Shown here: one piece after another, positions 21,358 to 31,652 of the stretch
Layout: the number at the start of each line of letters is the position of its first letter
Position numbering within the stretch: the first letter of the stretch is position 1
Assembly (NCBI RefSeq): GCF_021768455.1
Contig: NZ_JAIZVX010000025.1
Coordinates: 1-34,728 of the forward strand
Source of the DNA: Aquabacterium sp.
GTDB lineage: Bacteria; Pseudomonadota; Gammaproteobacteria; Burkholderiales; Burkholderiaceae_C
DNA length: 34,728 nt
Direction of reading: 5' to 3'
Position numbers and translations under genes: made by a program
The notes under the pieces: generated by a model
What the model was told of the DNA's origin: nothing
What the model saw: only the letters and a program-made list of their open reading frames with translations
The model's database searches: none

Positions 21358-22269
21358 ATGGCGACCAAAAAATCCAAAGGCCTGGGCATGGGCCTGGAGG
21401 CCCTCCTCGGCCCCAAAGTCAACGACCCCGTTCCGAGCAGCACGCCCGATGGCGCCCCTTCGGTGCTGCGCCTCGATGTGCTGCAGCCCGGCAAGTACCA
21501 GCCCCGCACCCGCATGGACGAGGGCTCGCTCTACGAGCTGGCCGAGAGCATCCGTGCCCAGGGCATCATGCAGCCCATCCTGGTGCGCCCCGTGGGCGAC
21601 CCCGCCGCGGGCCGCTACGAGATCATCGCCGGTGAGCGCCGTTCGCGCGCCGCCCGCCTGGCCGGCCTGCAAGAGGTGCCGGTGCTGGTCAAGGCCGTGC
21701 CCGACGAGGCCGCGGCCGCCATGGCCCTGATCGAGAACATCCAGCGTGAAGACCTCAACCCGCTGGAGGAGGCCCAGGGCCTGCAGCGCCTGACCAGCGA
21801 GTTCGGCCTCACCCATGAGCAGGCCGCCCAGGCTGTGGGCCGCTCGCGCAGCGCCGCCTCCAACCTGCTGCGCCTGCTCAACCTGGCCGAGCCGGTGCAG
21901 ACCCTGCTCATGGCCGGTGACCTGGACATGGGCCACGCCCGCGCCCTGCTGCCGCTGGACAAGGCCCAGCAGATCACCACCGCCACCGAGGTGGTGGCCA
22001 AAAAGCTGAACGTGCGCGAGGCCGAAAAGCTGGTCGCCAAGGTGCAGGGCGCCGGTCGCCAGACCCCGCTGTTGCGCGTGAAAAACGAGAAGAGCCGCGA
22101 CGTGCTGCGCATCGAAGAGCAGCTCTCCGACCTGCTGACCGCCGCCGTGGCGATCAACGTGAAAAAGCGCACCAAGCGCGGCGAGCAGGGCGAGGTCACC
22201 ATCCAGTTCGGCAGCCTGGAAGAGCTCAATGGCCTGATCGACCGCCTGCGTGGCGGCGCCGCCGAGTGA
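21358..22269 (+). CDS. parB: Chromosome partitioning protein ParB
   Basis: ParB binds parS, spreads along DNA as a CTP-dependent clamp, and recruits ParA and SMC. The 303-residue protein has a basic N-terminus with GLGMGLEALLG (the ParA-stimulating region) and the CTP-binding motif GERRSRAARLAG (about 92-103). ENIQREDLNPLEEA (about 126-139) follows, then a helix-turn-helix, LTHEQAAQAVGRSRSAASNLL (in pieces, about 151-171). The C-terminal dimer domain is present. Its target sites are the three parS sequences in mnmG and rsmG, 1.8 to 3.3 kb upstream. The stop overlaps the next gene by four bases. Confidence 0.97.
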   Translation: MATKKSKGLGMGLEALLGPKVNDPVPSSTPDGAPSVLRLDVLQPGKYQPRTRMDEGSLYELAESIRAQGIMQPILVRPVGDPAAGRYEIIAGERRSRAARLAGLQEVPVLVKAVPDEAAAAMALIENIQREDLNPLEEAQGLQRLTSEFGLTHEQAAQAVGRSRSAASNLLRLLNLAEPVQTLLMAGDLDMGHARALLPLDKAQQITTATEVVAKKLNVREAEKLVAKVQGAGRQTPLLRVKNEKSRDVLRIEEQLSDLLTAAVAINVKKRTKRGEQGEVTIQFGSLEELNGLIDRLRGGAAE

Positions 22270-23066
22270 GTGGCTGGCGCCGGGCCTTCACATGGCCCGT
22301 GCCGGCTTTGGCCAGCTGGGGGGCGGCCTGGGTATTGGCCGACGCTTTGCGGGCCGCCAGCGCCCCCTTGTGGGCCTCCCTGGCCCTGCCCACGGCCCTG
22401 GGGGCCTCGCTGGCCCTGATCCCGGCGGTCGCGGGCACCACCTGGCGCCGCGTTTTCGTGGCGGCGGGCTTCCCGCTGAGCGTGCTGGCGATGGGGCAGG
22501 GCGCCGGCCTGCCGGCCTGGGTGTGGCTGGCCCCGCTGGCCCTGCTGATGCTGGCCTACCCGCTCAACGCCTGGCGCGACGCACCTGTGTTCCCCACGCC
22601 AAAGGGCGCCCTGGCCGACCTGGCCGCCCACGCGCCCCTGGCCTCGCCCGATGCCACCGTGCTCGATGCCGGCTGCGGCATGGGCGATGGCCTGCGCGAG
22701 CTGCGTGCAGCCTACCCCCAGGCCCGCCTCGAGGGCGTGGAATGGAGCTGGCTGTGGTGGGCCGTGGCCGCCTTGCGCTGCCCCTGGGCCCGCGTGCGCC
22801 GGGGTGACATGTGGGCGGGCGACTGGTCAGGCTGCGGCCTGGTCTACCTCTTCCAGCGGCCCGAGACCATGCCCCGCGCCCTGGCCAAGGCCCGTGCCGA
22901 GATGCGCCCGGGCGCCTGGCTGGTCAGCCTGGAATTCGAGGCCCGCAACGACGCCGGCCAGCCCCTGGTGCCCCACGCCCGCCTCAGCCTGCCGGGCGGG
23001 CGACCGGTCTGGGTCTACCAGCCGGTGCCGGCACCTCAGGAGGCGGCCAGCAAGGGCCGGCGCTGA
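22266..23066 (+). CDS. Membrane-anchored class I SAM-dependent methyltransferase
   Basis: The 266-residue protein has an N-terminal hydrophobic half with around three to four predicted helices (about 10-30, 35-60, 70-100). A soluble Rossmann methyltransferase domain follows (about 115-266). Motif I is [11 protein letters not shown] (about 131-141), and motif II-like EGVEWSWL and a later [13 protein letters not shown] agree with class I enzymes. The substrate is unknown; membrane anchoring suggests a lipid, quinone or envelope molecule. The GTG start overlaps the parB stop (GTGA), so it is probably in the parAB operon. Its last 31 bases overlap the convergent chemotaxis receptor gene. Confidence 0.87.
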   Translation: MSGWRRAFTWPVPALASWGAAWVLADALRAASAPLWASLALPTALGASLALIPAVAGTTWRRVFVAAGFPLSVLAMGQGAGLPAWVWLAPLALLMLAYPLNAWRDAPVFPTPKGALADLAAHAPLASPDATVLDAGCGMGDGLRELRAAYPQARLEGVEWSWLWWAVAALRCPWARVRRGDMWAGDWSGCGLVYLFQRPETMPRALAKARAEMRPGAWLVSLEFEARNDAGQPLVPHARLSLPGGRPVWVYQPVPAPQEAASKGRR

Positions 23067-24667
23067 GCCACCGCATGGGTCGATGAGGGCAGGGGGCTCA
23101 CCTCGGTGAACGCCTGCGTCCGGTAGCCTTGCGAGGGCGTGCGCACCTGGAAGCCGCGCATCGAGTCGCCCATGCGCTGGGCCTGTTCGCTCAGGGCCTG
23201 CACGGCGTGGGCGTTCTGGGAGACCAGGCCCAGGTTCTGGCTGGCGTCCTGGTGCAGGGCGTCGATGGCACCTTGCACCGCCTGCAGTTGCTGGCGCTGC
23301 ACCTGTCCGGCCTCGTTGATGCGGGTGATCAGGTCCTTGACCTGCTGCACCTGGGCCACCACCTCGGCCATGGTCGAGCCGGCCTCTTTCACGGTGGTGT
23401 GCCCCTCGCGAACCTTGTCGACGCTGGTGGTGATCAGACCCTTGATTTCGCGGGCGGCCGTGGCCGAGCGCTGCGCCAGCGAGCGCACCTCGCTGGCCAC
23501 CACCGCGAAGCCGCGGCCCTGTTCGCCCGCCCGGGCAGCTTCCACCGCGGCGTTGAGGGCCAGGATGTTGGTCTGGAAGGCGATGCCGTCGATCACCCCG
23601 ATGATCTCGGAGATGCGCTGGCTGGACGCCTGGATCTCGTCCATGGTCTGCACCACGTTCTGCACGGCCTGGCCGCCCTGACCGGCCACCACCGCCGCCT
23701 GGGTGGCGCAGTGCTGGGCGTCTTCGGCCGTCTGGGCGTTGAGGGCCACGCAGTCGGCCATGGTGCCCACGGCGTCCACCGTGCGCGAGAGGTCCTGCCC
23801 CTGACGCTGGCTGCGGCTGGCCAGCTCCGCATTGCCCTGCACCAGCTGGCTGGCGGCGGCGGCCACGGCCACGGCGCTGCCCCGCACATCGCCCACGGTG
23901 TCCGACAGGCTGGTGCACATGGTGTTGAGCGCCTGGGCCAGCTCACCGAGTTCGTCTTTGGCGCGGGTCTCCATCGAGGCCTTCAGGTTGCCCTGTGCCA
24001 CCTCGTTGGCCAGGGCCACACCGCGCCGCACCCGCGACAGCAGCCGACCGGAGACCTGCTGGTAGAGCACGCCCGCCAGGGCCAGCAGGGCGACAGCCAG
24101 GGCCACGCTCTGCCAGCGCACGGCGGCGGTGGTCTCGTCCATGTGCTGCATCGAGGATTCGGCGAAGGTGCTGCCGGCCTTCACGGTCTGGTCCACGCCC
24201 TGGCGGTGGGCCTGGTAGGCGGCGTGCGCCCGGGCCAGGCCGGAGCGGGCGGTGTCGGCCTGGCCCTGGGCCAGGGGCTGCAGCACGGCCTGCTCGGCTT
24301 CCTGGATGAAGCGCTGGCCTTCACGGTGCTGGGCGCCCAGCAGCTCGCGCTCCAGGCCATGGGGCGGATGCGCCTGCCAGTAGGCGACACGGGCCTCGTA
24401 CTCGCCCTTCAGGCGCGTGAATTCCTTTTGCGCCTCGGCCAGGGGCAGGGTCTGTTCCACCGCCTGCGAGAGCACCAGGCGCATCTCGATCAGGTACATG
24501 GGCGGTGGCAGGATGTCGGCCACCACGTCCTTGGCGACGAAGGTCTGGCGGGCGGCATCGTCCAGGCTGCGCGCGCCGTGCAGGCCCATGGCCAGCACCA
24601 GCAGGGTCGACAGGGTGGTGGGCAGGGCGATCGAAAACAGCTTCCAGTGCAGGGATGACGGCAGCAT
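23036..24667 (-). CDS. Methyl-accepting chemotaxis protein
   Basis: This 543-residue receptor has TM1 at about 8-30 and TM2 at about 186-203, with a periplasmic helical sensor of about 150 residues resembling a four-helix bundle. A HAMP domain lies at about 204-256, followed by a cytoplasmic coiled-coil signalling domain. The hairpin tip that contacts CheA and CheW is intact: [20 protein letters not shown] (about 363-382), then [15 protein letters not shown]. There is no C-terminal pentapeptide for CheR or CheB docking. The ATG at 24665-24667 was chosen because it is preceded by GGAG and directly precedes TM1; the open frame upstream lacks coding character. No other chemotaxis gene is present here, so it probably feeds a distant che cluster. 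Its 3' end overlaps the methyltransferase gene by 31 bases. Confidence 0.95.
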   Translation of the reverse strand: MLPSSLHWKLFSIALPTTLSTLLVLAMGLHGARSLDDAARQTFVAKDVVADILPPPMYLIEMRLVLSQAVEQTLPLAEAQKEFTRLKGEYEARVAYWQAHPPHGLERELLGAQHREGQRFIQEAEQAVLQPLAQGQADTARSGLARAHAAYQAHRQGVDQTVKAGSTFAESSMQHMDETTAAVRWQSVALAVALLALAGVLYQQVSGRLLSRVRRGVALANEVAQGNLKASMETRAKDELGELAQALNTMCTSLSDTVGDVRGSAVAVAAAASQLVQGNAELASRSQRQGQDLSRTVDAVGTMADCVALNAQTAEDAQHCATQAAVVAGQGGQAVQNVVQTMDEIQASSQRISEIIGVIDGIAFQTNILALNAAVEAARAGEQGRGFAVVASEVRSLAQRSATAAREIKGLITTSVDKVREGHTTVKEAGSTMAEVVAQVQQVKDLITRINEAGQVQRQQLQAVQGAIDALHQDASQNLGLVSQNAHAVQALSEQAQRMGDSMRGFQVRTPSQGYRTQAFTEVSPLPSSTHAVAQRRPLLAAS

Positions 24668-24873
24668 GCGCAACTCCAGGCAGGTCGGGCTGGAGTTTGG
24701 GGCCGGCCACCCGGCCGCCTGACCTCTCCAGAGGGGTGAGCCATCGTGCCGGGACGCCTGTGTCGCCATAGCCCCGATAAGCCTGTTCGTCCGGCGGCAA
24801 TTCGGTGCCATCCGCCGTTTGGACGAGGGGCCTGGGCCTAAACTCAGGGCTTTCCCGCCCGAGTGCCCAGCCA

Positions 24874-25395
24874 GTGACCGCCACGACCCCATCCGACGAC
24901 ACGCCGATCGCCCCTCCGTTCACCAGCGAAGAGTTCCGCGCGACCCTGGGCCAGTTCACCACCGGCGTCACCATCGTCACGGCGCGCGACGCCGATGGCC
25001 GGCTGCTGGGCCTGACGGCCAACTCCTTCAACTCGGTCTCGCTGAACCCCCCGCTGGTGCTGTGGAGCCTGGCGCGCCACTCCAGTTCGATGCAGGGCCT
25101 GCGCTCGGCCACGCACTACGCCATCAACGTGCTGTCGGCCGACCAGCGCGGCCTGGCCGAGCGCTTTGCCAGCAAGTGTGCCGACCGCTTCGAGGGCGTG
25201 GCCTGGCAGCCCGGCCTGAGCGGCGCGCCGGTGATCGACGGCGCCATCGCGGTCTTCGAATGTGCCCACCATGCCCAGCACGAGGCGGGCGATCACCTCA
25301 TCTTCGTGGGCCAGGTCACGCACTGCCGCCGCCGCATCGGCGCGGCGCCGCTGGTCTACCACGGCGGCCGTTTCGTCACCAACCTGGCGCTCTGA
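24874..25395 (+). CDS. Flavin reductase family protein (FMN-binding split barrel)
   Basis: The 173-residue protein matches the flavin reductase-like domain. It has [17 protein letters not shown] (about 18-34), [21 protein letters not shown] (in pieces, about 44-64), [12 protein letters not shown], and a C-terminal [13 protein letters not shown]. The family uses NAD(P)H to reduce FMN or FAD, often supplying a monooxygenase. No monooxygenase gene is adjacent, so the partner is unknown. The start is uncertain: GTG at 24874 was chosen, because the open frame upstream contains a likely promoter region shared with the divergent MCP gene. Length fits the usual 160-180 residues. Confidence 0.9.
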   Translation: MTATTPSDDTPIAPPFTSEEFRATLGQFTTGVTIVTARDADGRLLGLTANSFNSVSLNPPLVLWSLARHSSSMQGLRSATHYAINVLSADQRGLAERFASKCADRFEGVAWQPGLSGAPVIDGAIAVFECAHHAQHEAGDHLIFVGQVTHCRRRIGAAPLVYHGGRFVTNLAL

Positions 25396-25398
25396 GCG

Positions 25399-25415
25399 GG
25401 GCGCGCGCAGCGCCC
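25399..25415. terminator. Hairpin between convergent genes
   Basis: GGGCGC-GCGCA-GCGCCC is a 6-bp GC stem with a 5-base loop in the 25-base gap between the flavin reductase gene and the convergent hybrid kinase. It lacks a T-run, so it may be a weak terminator or only an RNA-end hairpin. Confidence 0.35.
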
Positions 25416-25420
25416 GAGGC

Positions 25421-27034
<1,614 letters not shown>

Positions 27035-27158
27035 GGGAACTGCGGGATCACATCCGGGACACCACCCTCGGTGAACCGGGCTGCCATGCAGGCCTGGTCC
27101 CCCACCTCCACTGCTTTCGCCGCGGCGGTGGCGCTGCCCCGGCAAGGATGTCACTGTC

Positions 27159-28328
27159 TCACACTTGGCGTGGCTCGGCCAGTGCTTTTCCCTGAGGTCG
27201 GGTGGACGCCGTGCGCGGCGCGGGCAGCACCTCGGTGCGCTGGCGGCCGGCGGCCTTCGCGGCGTAGAGCGCATGGTCGGCGCGCTCCAGGGTGGCGTGC
27301 AGGGGCTCGCCCACGGGATGCTCGGTCAGCCCGGCAGAAAACCCGATGCGCAGCCCGGGCACCGTCTTCAGCGGCGCCTGCAGCGCCTCCCGGATGCGCG
27401 CCAGCGCCACCAGCCCGCCCTCGATGCCGGGCTCCGGCATGTCCAGCATCAGCAGGAATTCCTCGCCGCCCCAGCGGGCCAGGGTGTCGGTCTGGCGCAG
27501 CACCTGGCGGGCGCCGTCGGCGAAGGCACGCAGGGCCTGGTCGCCCACCTGGTGGCCGTGCTGGTCGTTGATCTGCTTGAAATGGTCCAGGTCGATCAGG
27601 GCCAGGCAGAAGCCCACGCCTTCGCGCTGCTGGCGCTGGATGCGCGCCTCGATGAGCTGCGTCATGTGCCGCCGGTTCCACAGGCCGGTGAGCTCGTCGC
27701 GGGTGGCCACTTCCTGCAGCATGGCCAGGGCGTGGCTGAGTTCCTGGTGCTGGGCCATCAGCCGCTCGCGCACCTGGGCCACGTAAAAGGCCACGGCCGA
27801 CACCGCTGGCAGCGTACAGGCGGCCAGCACGAACTTGATCAGCTCCAGCCGCGGGTCGAAGTCCGCCGGGTTGAGCCAGACCATGGTCATCATGACCACG
27901 CCCAGGCCCGCCACCGTGGCCGTCCCCATGATCACCACCTGCCGTGCATTGAGCGTGAACATGCCGAAGACCAGCACCAGCGCGATCAGCATCAGCACCG
28001 AGCTGCGCACCGGCCCCGTGATGGCGTAGGCAAACAGGATGGCGGCAATGGCGTAGAGGCACTGGGGCAGGTCCATGCCCGGGTTGCCCAGGCGGCTGGA
28101 CCAGTCGCTGCGCACCAGCAGGTAGAAGGCCGGCATGCCCACCCAGATGTAGGCCTGCAGCCAGCGGCCCTCCTGCACCTTCACCAGGCCAATGTCCATG
28201 GCGTAGGCCAGCAGGGCGGAGCTGACCAGGTAGCCATAGACGGCGATCATGGTCAGGCTCACGCGGCGGCGCACCTTGGGGTCTCGGCCCAGAACGAGGT
28301 CGCTCGCAGCGCGGATCAGGGGGTGCAT
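27159..28328 (-). CDS. Membrane diguanylate cyclase (GGDEF), copy B
   Basis: The 389-residue protein has about six transmembrane helices (residues about 22-185) and a C-terminal GGDEF domain (about 205-370). The active site reads GGEEF (287-291), preceded by RQTD (278-281), the RxxD I-site that lets c-di-GMP inhibit the enzyme, at the correct five-residue spacing. DELTGLWNRR and DLDHFKQIND are intact, so it should condense two GTP to c-di-GMP. A short linker helix joins the membrane part to the catalytic part. It is clearly paralogous to copy A directly upstream, sharing LGxDPK near the N-terminus, ITGPVxxS and LVLVFGxF in the helices. Only 10 bases separate the two genes. The ATG at 28326-28328 was chosen over an earlier frame. 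Confidence 0.94.
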   Translation of the reverse strand: MHPLIRAASDLVLGRDPKVRRRVSLTMIAVYGYLVSSALLAYAMDIGLVKVQEGRWLQAYIWVGMPAFYLLVRSDWSSRLGNPGMDLPQCLYAIAAILFAYAITGPVRSSVLMLIALVLVFGMFTLNARQVVIMGTATVAGLGVVMMTMVWLNPADFDPRLELIKFVLAACTLPAVSAVAFYVAQVRERLMAQHQELSHALAMLQEVATRDELTGLWNRRHMTQLIEARIQRQQREGVGFCLALIDLDHFKQINDQHGHQVGDQALRAFADGARQVLRQTDTLARWGGEEFLLMLDMPEPGIEGGLVALARIREALQAPLKTVPGLRIGFSAGLTEHPVGEPLHATLERADHALYAAKAAGRQRTEVLPAPRTASTRPQGKALAEPRQV

Positions 28329-28338
28329 CACCGTGGGC

Positions 28339-29511
28339 TCATCTCGGCATGCCCGAAGCCCGGGGCGCCGCATAGCGTGCCTTGATCGGCGTGGGGCGTT
28401 GACTGATGACGGTGCGGTGGCGGCCGGCGGCCTTGGCCTCGTACAGGGCGCGGTCGGCGCGCTCGATGCAGAGGTCCAGGGGCTCGTCCTCGTGGTAGCT
28501 GGTCAGCCCGGCCGAGAAGGTCGGCTGCAGCGTGGGCACCGTCGGGCTGAGCGTGGCCGAGGCGATGGCTTCGCGCACGCGCTGCAGGCCCACGTCGGCC
28601 AGCTCGGTCGTGGTGTCATTGAGCAGCAGCAGGAACTCTTCGCCGCCCCAGCGGGCCAGCACATCGGTGTCGCGCAGCACCGATTGCGCGGCCACGGCAA
28701 AGTGGCGCAGCACCTCGTCGCCCACGCCGTGGCCGTGGGTGTCGTTGATGCGCTTGAAATGGTCGATGTCGAGCAGCGCCAGGCAGAAGCGGTGGTGTCC
28801 CGAGCGCTGCAGGCGTTTCTGGTGCTGGTTGAGCACCTCCATCATGTGGCGGCGGTTGACCAGGCCGGTCAGCTCATCGCGGGTGGCCAGGATCTGGATG
28901 CGGGTCAGGGCCTGGGCCAGCTCGTCCTTCTGGCTCTGCAGCCGGGTGCGCAGGCTGCTGAGCTGGGCGGCCAGGGTCGAGATCGTGGGCACGATGGCCG
29001 CCGTCAGCACGAAGTGCGCGAATTCCAGCTTGGCCGGGTAGTTCACCGGGTCGCTGTCCATCTTGTAGAGGATGGTCAGGCCCATGAGCGCCACGGTGTA
29101 GGCCCCGGCGATGCGCGCGCCACGCGGGCGCATGTTGAAGATGCCGAACACCAGCACCAGGGCCAGCAGCATCATGGTCGAGCCATGCACCGGCCCGGTC
29201 ACGGCGTAGGCCCCCACGATGATGGTGAGGGCCGAGAGGATCTGGGGCAGGGTCAGGGCCGGGTCGGCGAAGCGCAGGTTGAAACCTGAGCGAAGCATCA
29301 CGTAAAAGGCCAGGCAGTTGAGCACGATCGCGCCAGACAGCCGCCACACATCGCCCGGGTCCATGAAACCCGACCAGGCCGCATAGGCCTGCAAGGCGAT
29401 GCAGGCCAGGAACACGTTCGCCGCCATCAGCGAGCGCTTGAGGCGCAGGCGCTGCTTGGGGTCGGTGCCCAGAAGCAGATCCGATAGGCGTGACAGGGAA
29501 GTGCTTGACAT
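28339..29511 (-). CDS. Membrane diguanylate cyclase (GGDEF), copy A
   Basis: The 390-residue protein has the same layout as copy B: about six transmembrane helices (about 28-190), a linker helix and a GGDEF domain (about 207-370). The active site is GGEEF (289-293) with an I-site RDTD (280-283). DELTGLVNRRHM and DIDHFKRINDTHGHG are intact, so active c-di-GMP synthesis with feedback inhibition is expected. The membrane part is less alike between the copies than the catalytic part, which suggests the two sense different signals. The ATG at 29509-29511 gives MSSTSLSRLSDLLLGTDPK, aligned with the start of copy B. It is divergent from the cytochrome b gene across 238 bases. Confidence 0.94.
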   Translation of the reverse strand: MSSTSLSRLSDLLLGTDPKQRLRLKRSLMAANVFLACIALQAYAAWSGFMDPGDVWRLSGAIVLNCLAFYVMLRSGFNLRFADPALTLPQILSALTIIVGAYAVTGPVHGSTMMLLALVLVFGIFNMRPRGARIAGAYTVALMGLTILYKMDSDPVNYPAKLEFAHFVLTAAIVPTISTLAAQLSSLRTRLQSQKDELAQALTRIQILATRDELTGLVNRRHMMEVLNQHQKRLQRSGHHRFCLALLDIDHFKRINDTHGHGVGDEVLRHFAVAAQSVLRDTDVLARWGGEEFLLLLNDTTTELADVGLQRVREAIASATLSPTVPTLQPTFSAGLTSYHEDEPLDLCIERADRALYEAKAAGRHRTVISQRPTPIKARYAAPRASGMPR

Positions 29512-29749
29512 GGCCTGTGGCAGGGGTGATGGTGTGCTTTCGGCCGATTTCCCGAGGGCTTGAGCCGACTGTCGTGACTTGCACCGCCAGGCGATGAACA
29601 AGGCCCAGGGACGGCCCCAGGACGCCCCGGCATTCAAATTTCTTGAAGTGAAGCGTGAAGCGTGCTCAACCTGTCAGCACGACGGCCCCGCGACACTGAT
29701 CACCACACCGCAGCATGGATGTGTCCCCCTGCTGCCAACGGAGCCCCTC
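29512..29749. other. Divergent intergenic region
   Basis: This region must hold the start signals for diguanylate cyclase copy A and for the cytochrome b-YceI set. An inverted repeat, CGTGCT-N9-AGCACG (29661-29681), lies about 70 bases before the cytochrome gene and could be an operator. I could not assign -35 and -10 elements with confidence. Confidence 0.35.
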
Positions 29750-30313
29750 ATGTCCCACCCTTCTTCTTCGTCCGAAGCGCGTTACAGCGGCATCGCCATC
29801 GCCCTGCACTGGGTGCTCGCCCTGGCCATCCTGGGCGCCTTCGCGGTGGGCGTCTACCTCGACGACCTGCCGTTTTCGCCCGCCAAGCTCAAGCTGATCA
29901 ACTGGCACAAATGGGCCGGTGTCACCATCCTCTTCCTCTCGGTGGCCCGCCTGGCCTGGCGCCTCACGCACCGCCCGCCTGCCTTGCCGGCCCGCATCGA
30001 GCAAGGCATGCCCGGCTGGCAGCGTGCGGCCCACCACGGCACCCACCACCTGATGTACCTGCTGTTCTTCGCGGTGCCCCTGCTGGGCTGGGCCTACAGC
30101 TCGGCCAAGGGCTTCCCCATCGTCTGGTTCGGCGTGCTGCCCCTGCCCGACCTGCTGCCGGTCAACAAGGAGTTGGCCGACCAGATCAAGCCCCTGCACG
30201 CCCTGGCCGCCTGGGGCCTGATCGGGCTGGTGGCGCTGCACGTGGGCGCCGCACTCAAGCACCAGTTCATCGACCGCGACGGCCTGCTTGACCGCATGCG
30301 CCCCGGCCGCTGA
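29750..30313 (+). CDS. Cytochrome b561-type membrane protein
   Basis: The 187-residue protein has four transmembrane helices (about 14-36, 50-70, 97-117, 148-170), as in the prokaryotic cytochrome b561 (CybB) family. Histidines suited to two b-type hemes are present in the helices: H20 in ALHWVLA, H53 in NWHKWAG, H150 in PLHALAAWG and H164 in ALHVGAALKH. The family moves electrons between quinol and periplasmic or cytoplasmic partners; some act as superoxide:ubiquinone oxidoreductases. The ATG has GGAG seven bases upstream. Two YceI genes follow on the same strand, a linkage seen widely in proteobacteria, so a shared lipid- or quinone-related role is plausible. Confidence 0.94.
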   Translation: MSHPSSSSEARYSGIAIALHWVLALAILGAFAVGVYLDDLPFSPAKLKLINWHKWAGVTILFLSVARLAWRLTHRPPALPARIEQGMPGWQRAAHHGTHHLMYLLFFAVPLLGWAYSSAKGFPIVWFGVLPLPDLLPVNKELADQIKPLHALAAWGLIGLVALHVGAALKHQFIDRDGLLDRMRPGR

Positions 30314-30394
30314 GCACCGCTCCTTCCTCATCCTGCCTTCACAGGCCGCCAACTCATGTCATCTCACGCCATTGCTGGCTGAAAGACCCCCGTC

Positions 30395-30976
30395 ATGCGC
30401 ACTTCCATCGTCCGTTTCGCCACCGCCCTGAGCCTGTCCGCCGCCAGCTTCGCCCCCCTGGCCCATGCCCAGACCGCGCCGCAGGCCCTGGTGCCCGCCC
30501 AGAGCGAGGTCACGTTCGTGGCCAAGCAGTTGGGTGTGCCGCTCAATGGCCGCTTCAAGGCCTTCAGCGCCCAGAGCAAGTTCGATCCCAAATCGCCTCA
30601 GACCAGCTCGATCGCCTTCACGGTCGACCTGGGCAGCGCCGCCATCAACGCCGAAACCGATGCCGAACTGGCCAAGCCCGAGTGGTTTAACACGCCCAAG
30701 TTCCCCAAGGCCCAGTTCCAGTCGACGGCCATCAAGGCCCTTGGGGGCGGCAAGTTCGAGGTGGCCGGCAAGCTCAGCATCAAGGGCAGCGCCCGCGACC
30801 TGGTCGTGCCCGTGCAGGTCGCCCAGGCCGGCGGCCTGAGCACCGCCACCGGCAGCTTCGCCCTCAAGCGCCTCGATTTCAAGATCGGTGACGGCGACTG
30901 GTCCGACACCTCCATCGTCGCCAACGACGTCCAGGTCAAGTTCAAGCTGGTGCTGCAAGGCGTCCCAGCGATGTGA
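30395..30976 (+). CDS. YceI-family periplasmic protein, copy 1
   Basis: The 193-residue protein begins with a Sec signal peptide (about 1-26, ending in AHAQ). A YceI lipocalin-like beta barrel follows, with SEVTFVAKQLGVPLNGRFKAF (in pieces) near its start and KGSARDLVVPVQV and LKRLDFKIGDGDWSD near its end. YceI proteins bind long isoprenoid or amphiphilic molecules inside the barrel. The physiological ligand is not known for most members. The gene follows the cytochrome b gene by 81 bases and precedes a second, diverged YceI gene by 80 bases. Confidence 0.95.
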   Translation: MRTSIVRFATALSLSAASFAPLAHAQTAPQALVPAQSEVTFVAKQLGVPLNGRFKAFSAQSKFDPKSPQTSSIAFTVDLGSAAINAETDAELAKPEWFNTPKFPKAQFQSTAIKALGGGKFEVAGKLSIKGSARDLVVPVQVAQAGGLSTATGSFALKRLDFKIGDGDWSDTSIVANDVQVKFKLVLQGVPAM

Positions 30977-31056
30977 GCACTTGCTCGCATCTTGTTGATT
31001 CACCCCCACCTCGTCCCCCCAGGTGCACGATGCACCGTTCAACCCAGGAGTTCTCC

Positions 31057-31635
31057 ATGAGCCGTTTCGCCCTTTCCTCCATCGTTGCTGCTGCCACCCT
31101 GGCTGCCACCGCTGCCGCCCAGGCTGCCCCGGCCACCTACGCCATCGACCCGACCCACACCTTCGTGACCTTCGAGGCCAAGCACTACGGCACCTCGACC
31201 AACCGCGGTCGCTTTGACAAGAAGTCCGGCACCATCACGCTGGACAAGGCCGCCAAGACCGGCAAGGTCGAGCTGACCATCGAGACCGGCTCCATCAACA
31301 CCGGCACCGGCGCCTTCGACGGCCACCTCAAGAGCAAGGACTTCTTCAACTCGGAAGCCTTCCCCACCGCCACCTTCGTGAGCGACAAGTTCATCTTCGA
31401 AGGCGACAAGGTCACGGCCGTGGTCGGTAACTTCACCCTGCTGGGCAAGACCCAGACGGTGACCCTGAAGGCCACCAGCTACGGCTGCTACGAGAACGCC
31501 CGCATCCAGCGCGAAGTCTGCGGTGGCGACTTCGAGACCACCATCCAGCGCAGCGAGTACGGCATGGGTTACGGCCTGCCCTTCATCCCCAACGACATCA
31601 AGCTGCTGATCCAGGTCGAAGCCGTCAAGCAGTAA
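31057..31635 (+). CDS. YceI-family periplasmic protein, copy 2
   Basis: The 192-residue protein has a signal peptide (about 1-25) and a YceI barrel. Family features include YAIDPTHTFVTFEAKHYGTS (in pieces) at the start, FNSEAFPTATFVSDKF in the middle, and YGMGYGLPFIPNDIKLLIQVE at the C-terminus. It resembles E. coli YceI more closely than copy 1 does, and has two cysteines (GCYENARIQREVCGG) that could form a disulfide. The start at 31057 has CAGGAG about seven bases upstream; an ATG at 31030 lies in the same frame but would bury the signal peptide. It ends 17 bases from the convergent hybrid kinase. Confidence 0.96.
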   Translation: MSRFALSSIVAAATLAATAAAQAAPATYAIDPTHTFVTFEAKHYGTSTNRGRFDKKSGTITLDKAAKTGKVELTIETGSINTGTGAFDGHLKSKDFFNSEAFPTATFVSDKFIFEGDKVTAVVGNFTLLGKTQTVTLKATSYGCYENARIQREVCGGDFETTIQRSEYGMGYGLPFIPNDIKLLIQVEAVKQ

Positions 31636-31652
31636 GCGGCTTCACAGCGGCC

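Noticed and set aside
24668..24873. Sigma-28 (FliA) flagellar promoter for the chemoreceptor
   Set aside because: A CCCGATAA-like string is present, but on the strand facing away from the MCP gene and without a TAAA element at the right distance.
28619..28680. Degenerate, inactive GGDEF because the motif is GGEEF
   Set aside because: GGEEF is a standard active variant, and the other conserved motifs are intact in both cyclases.
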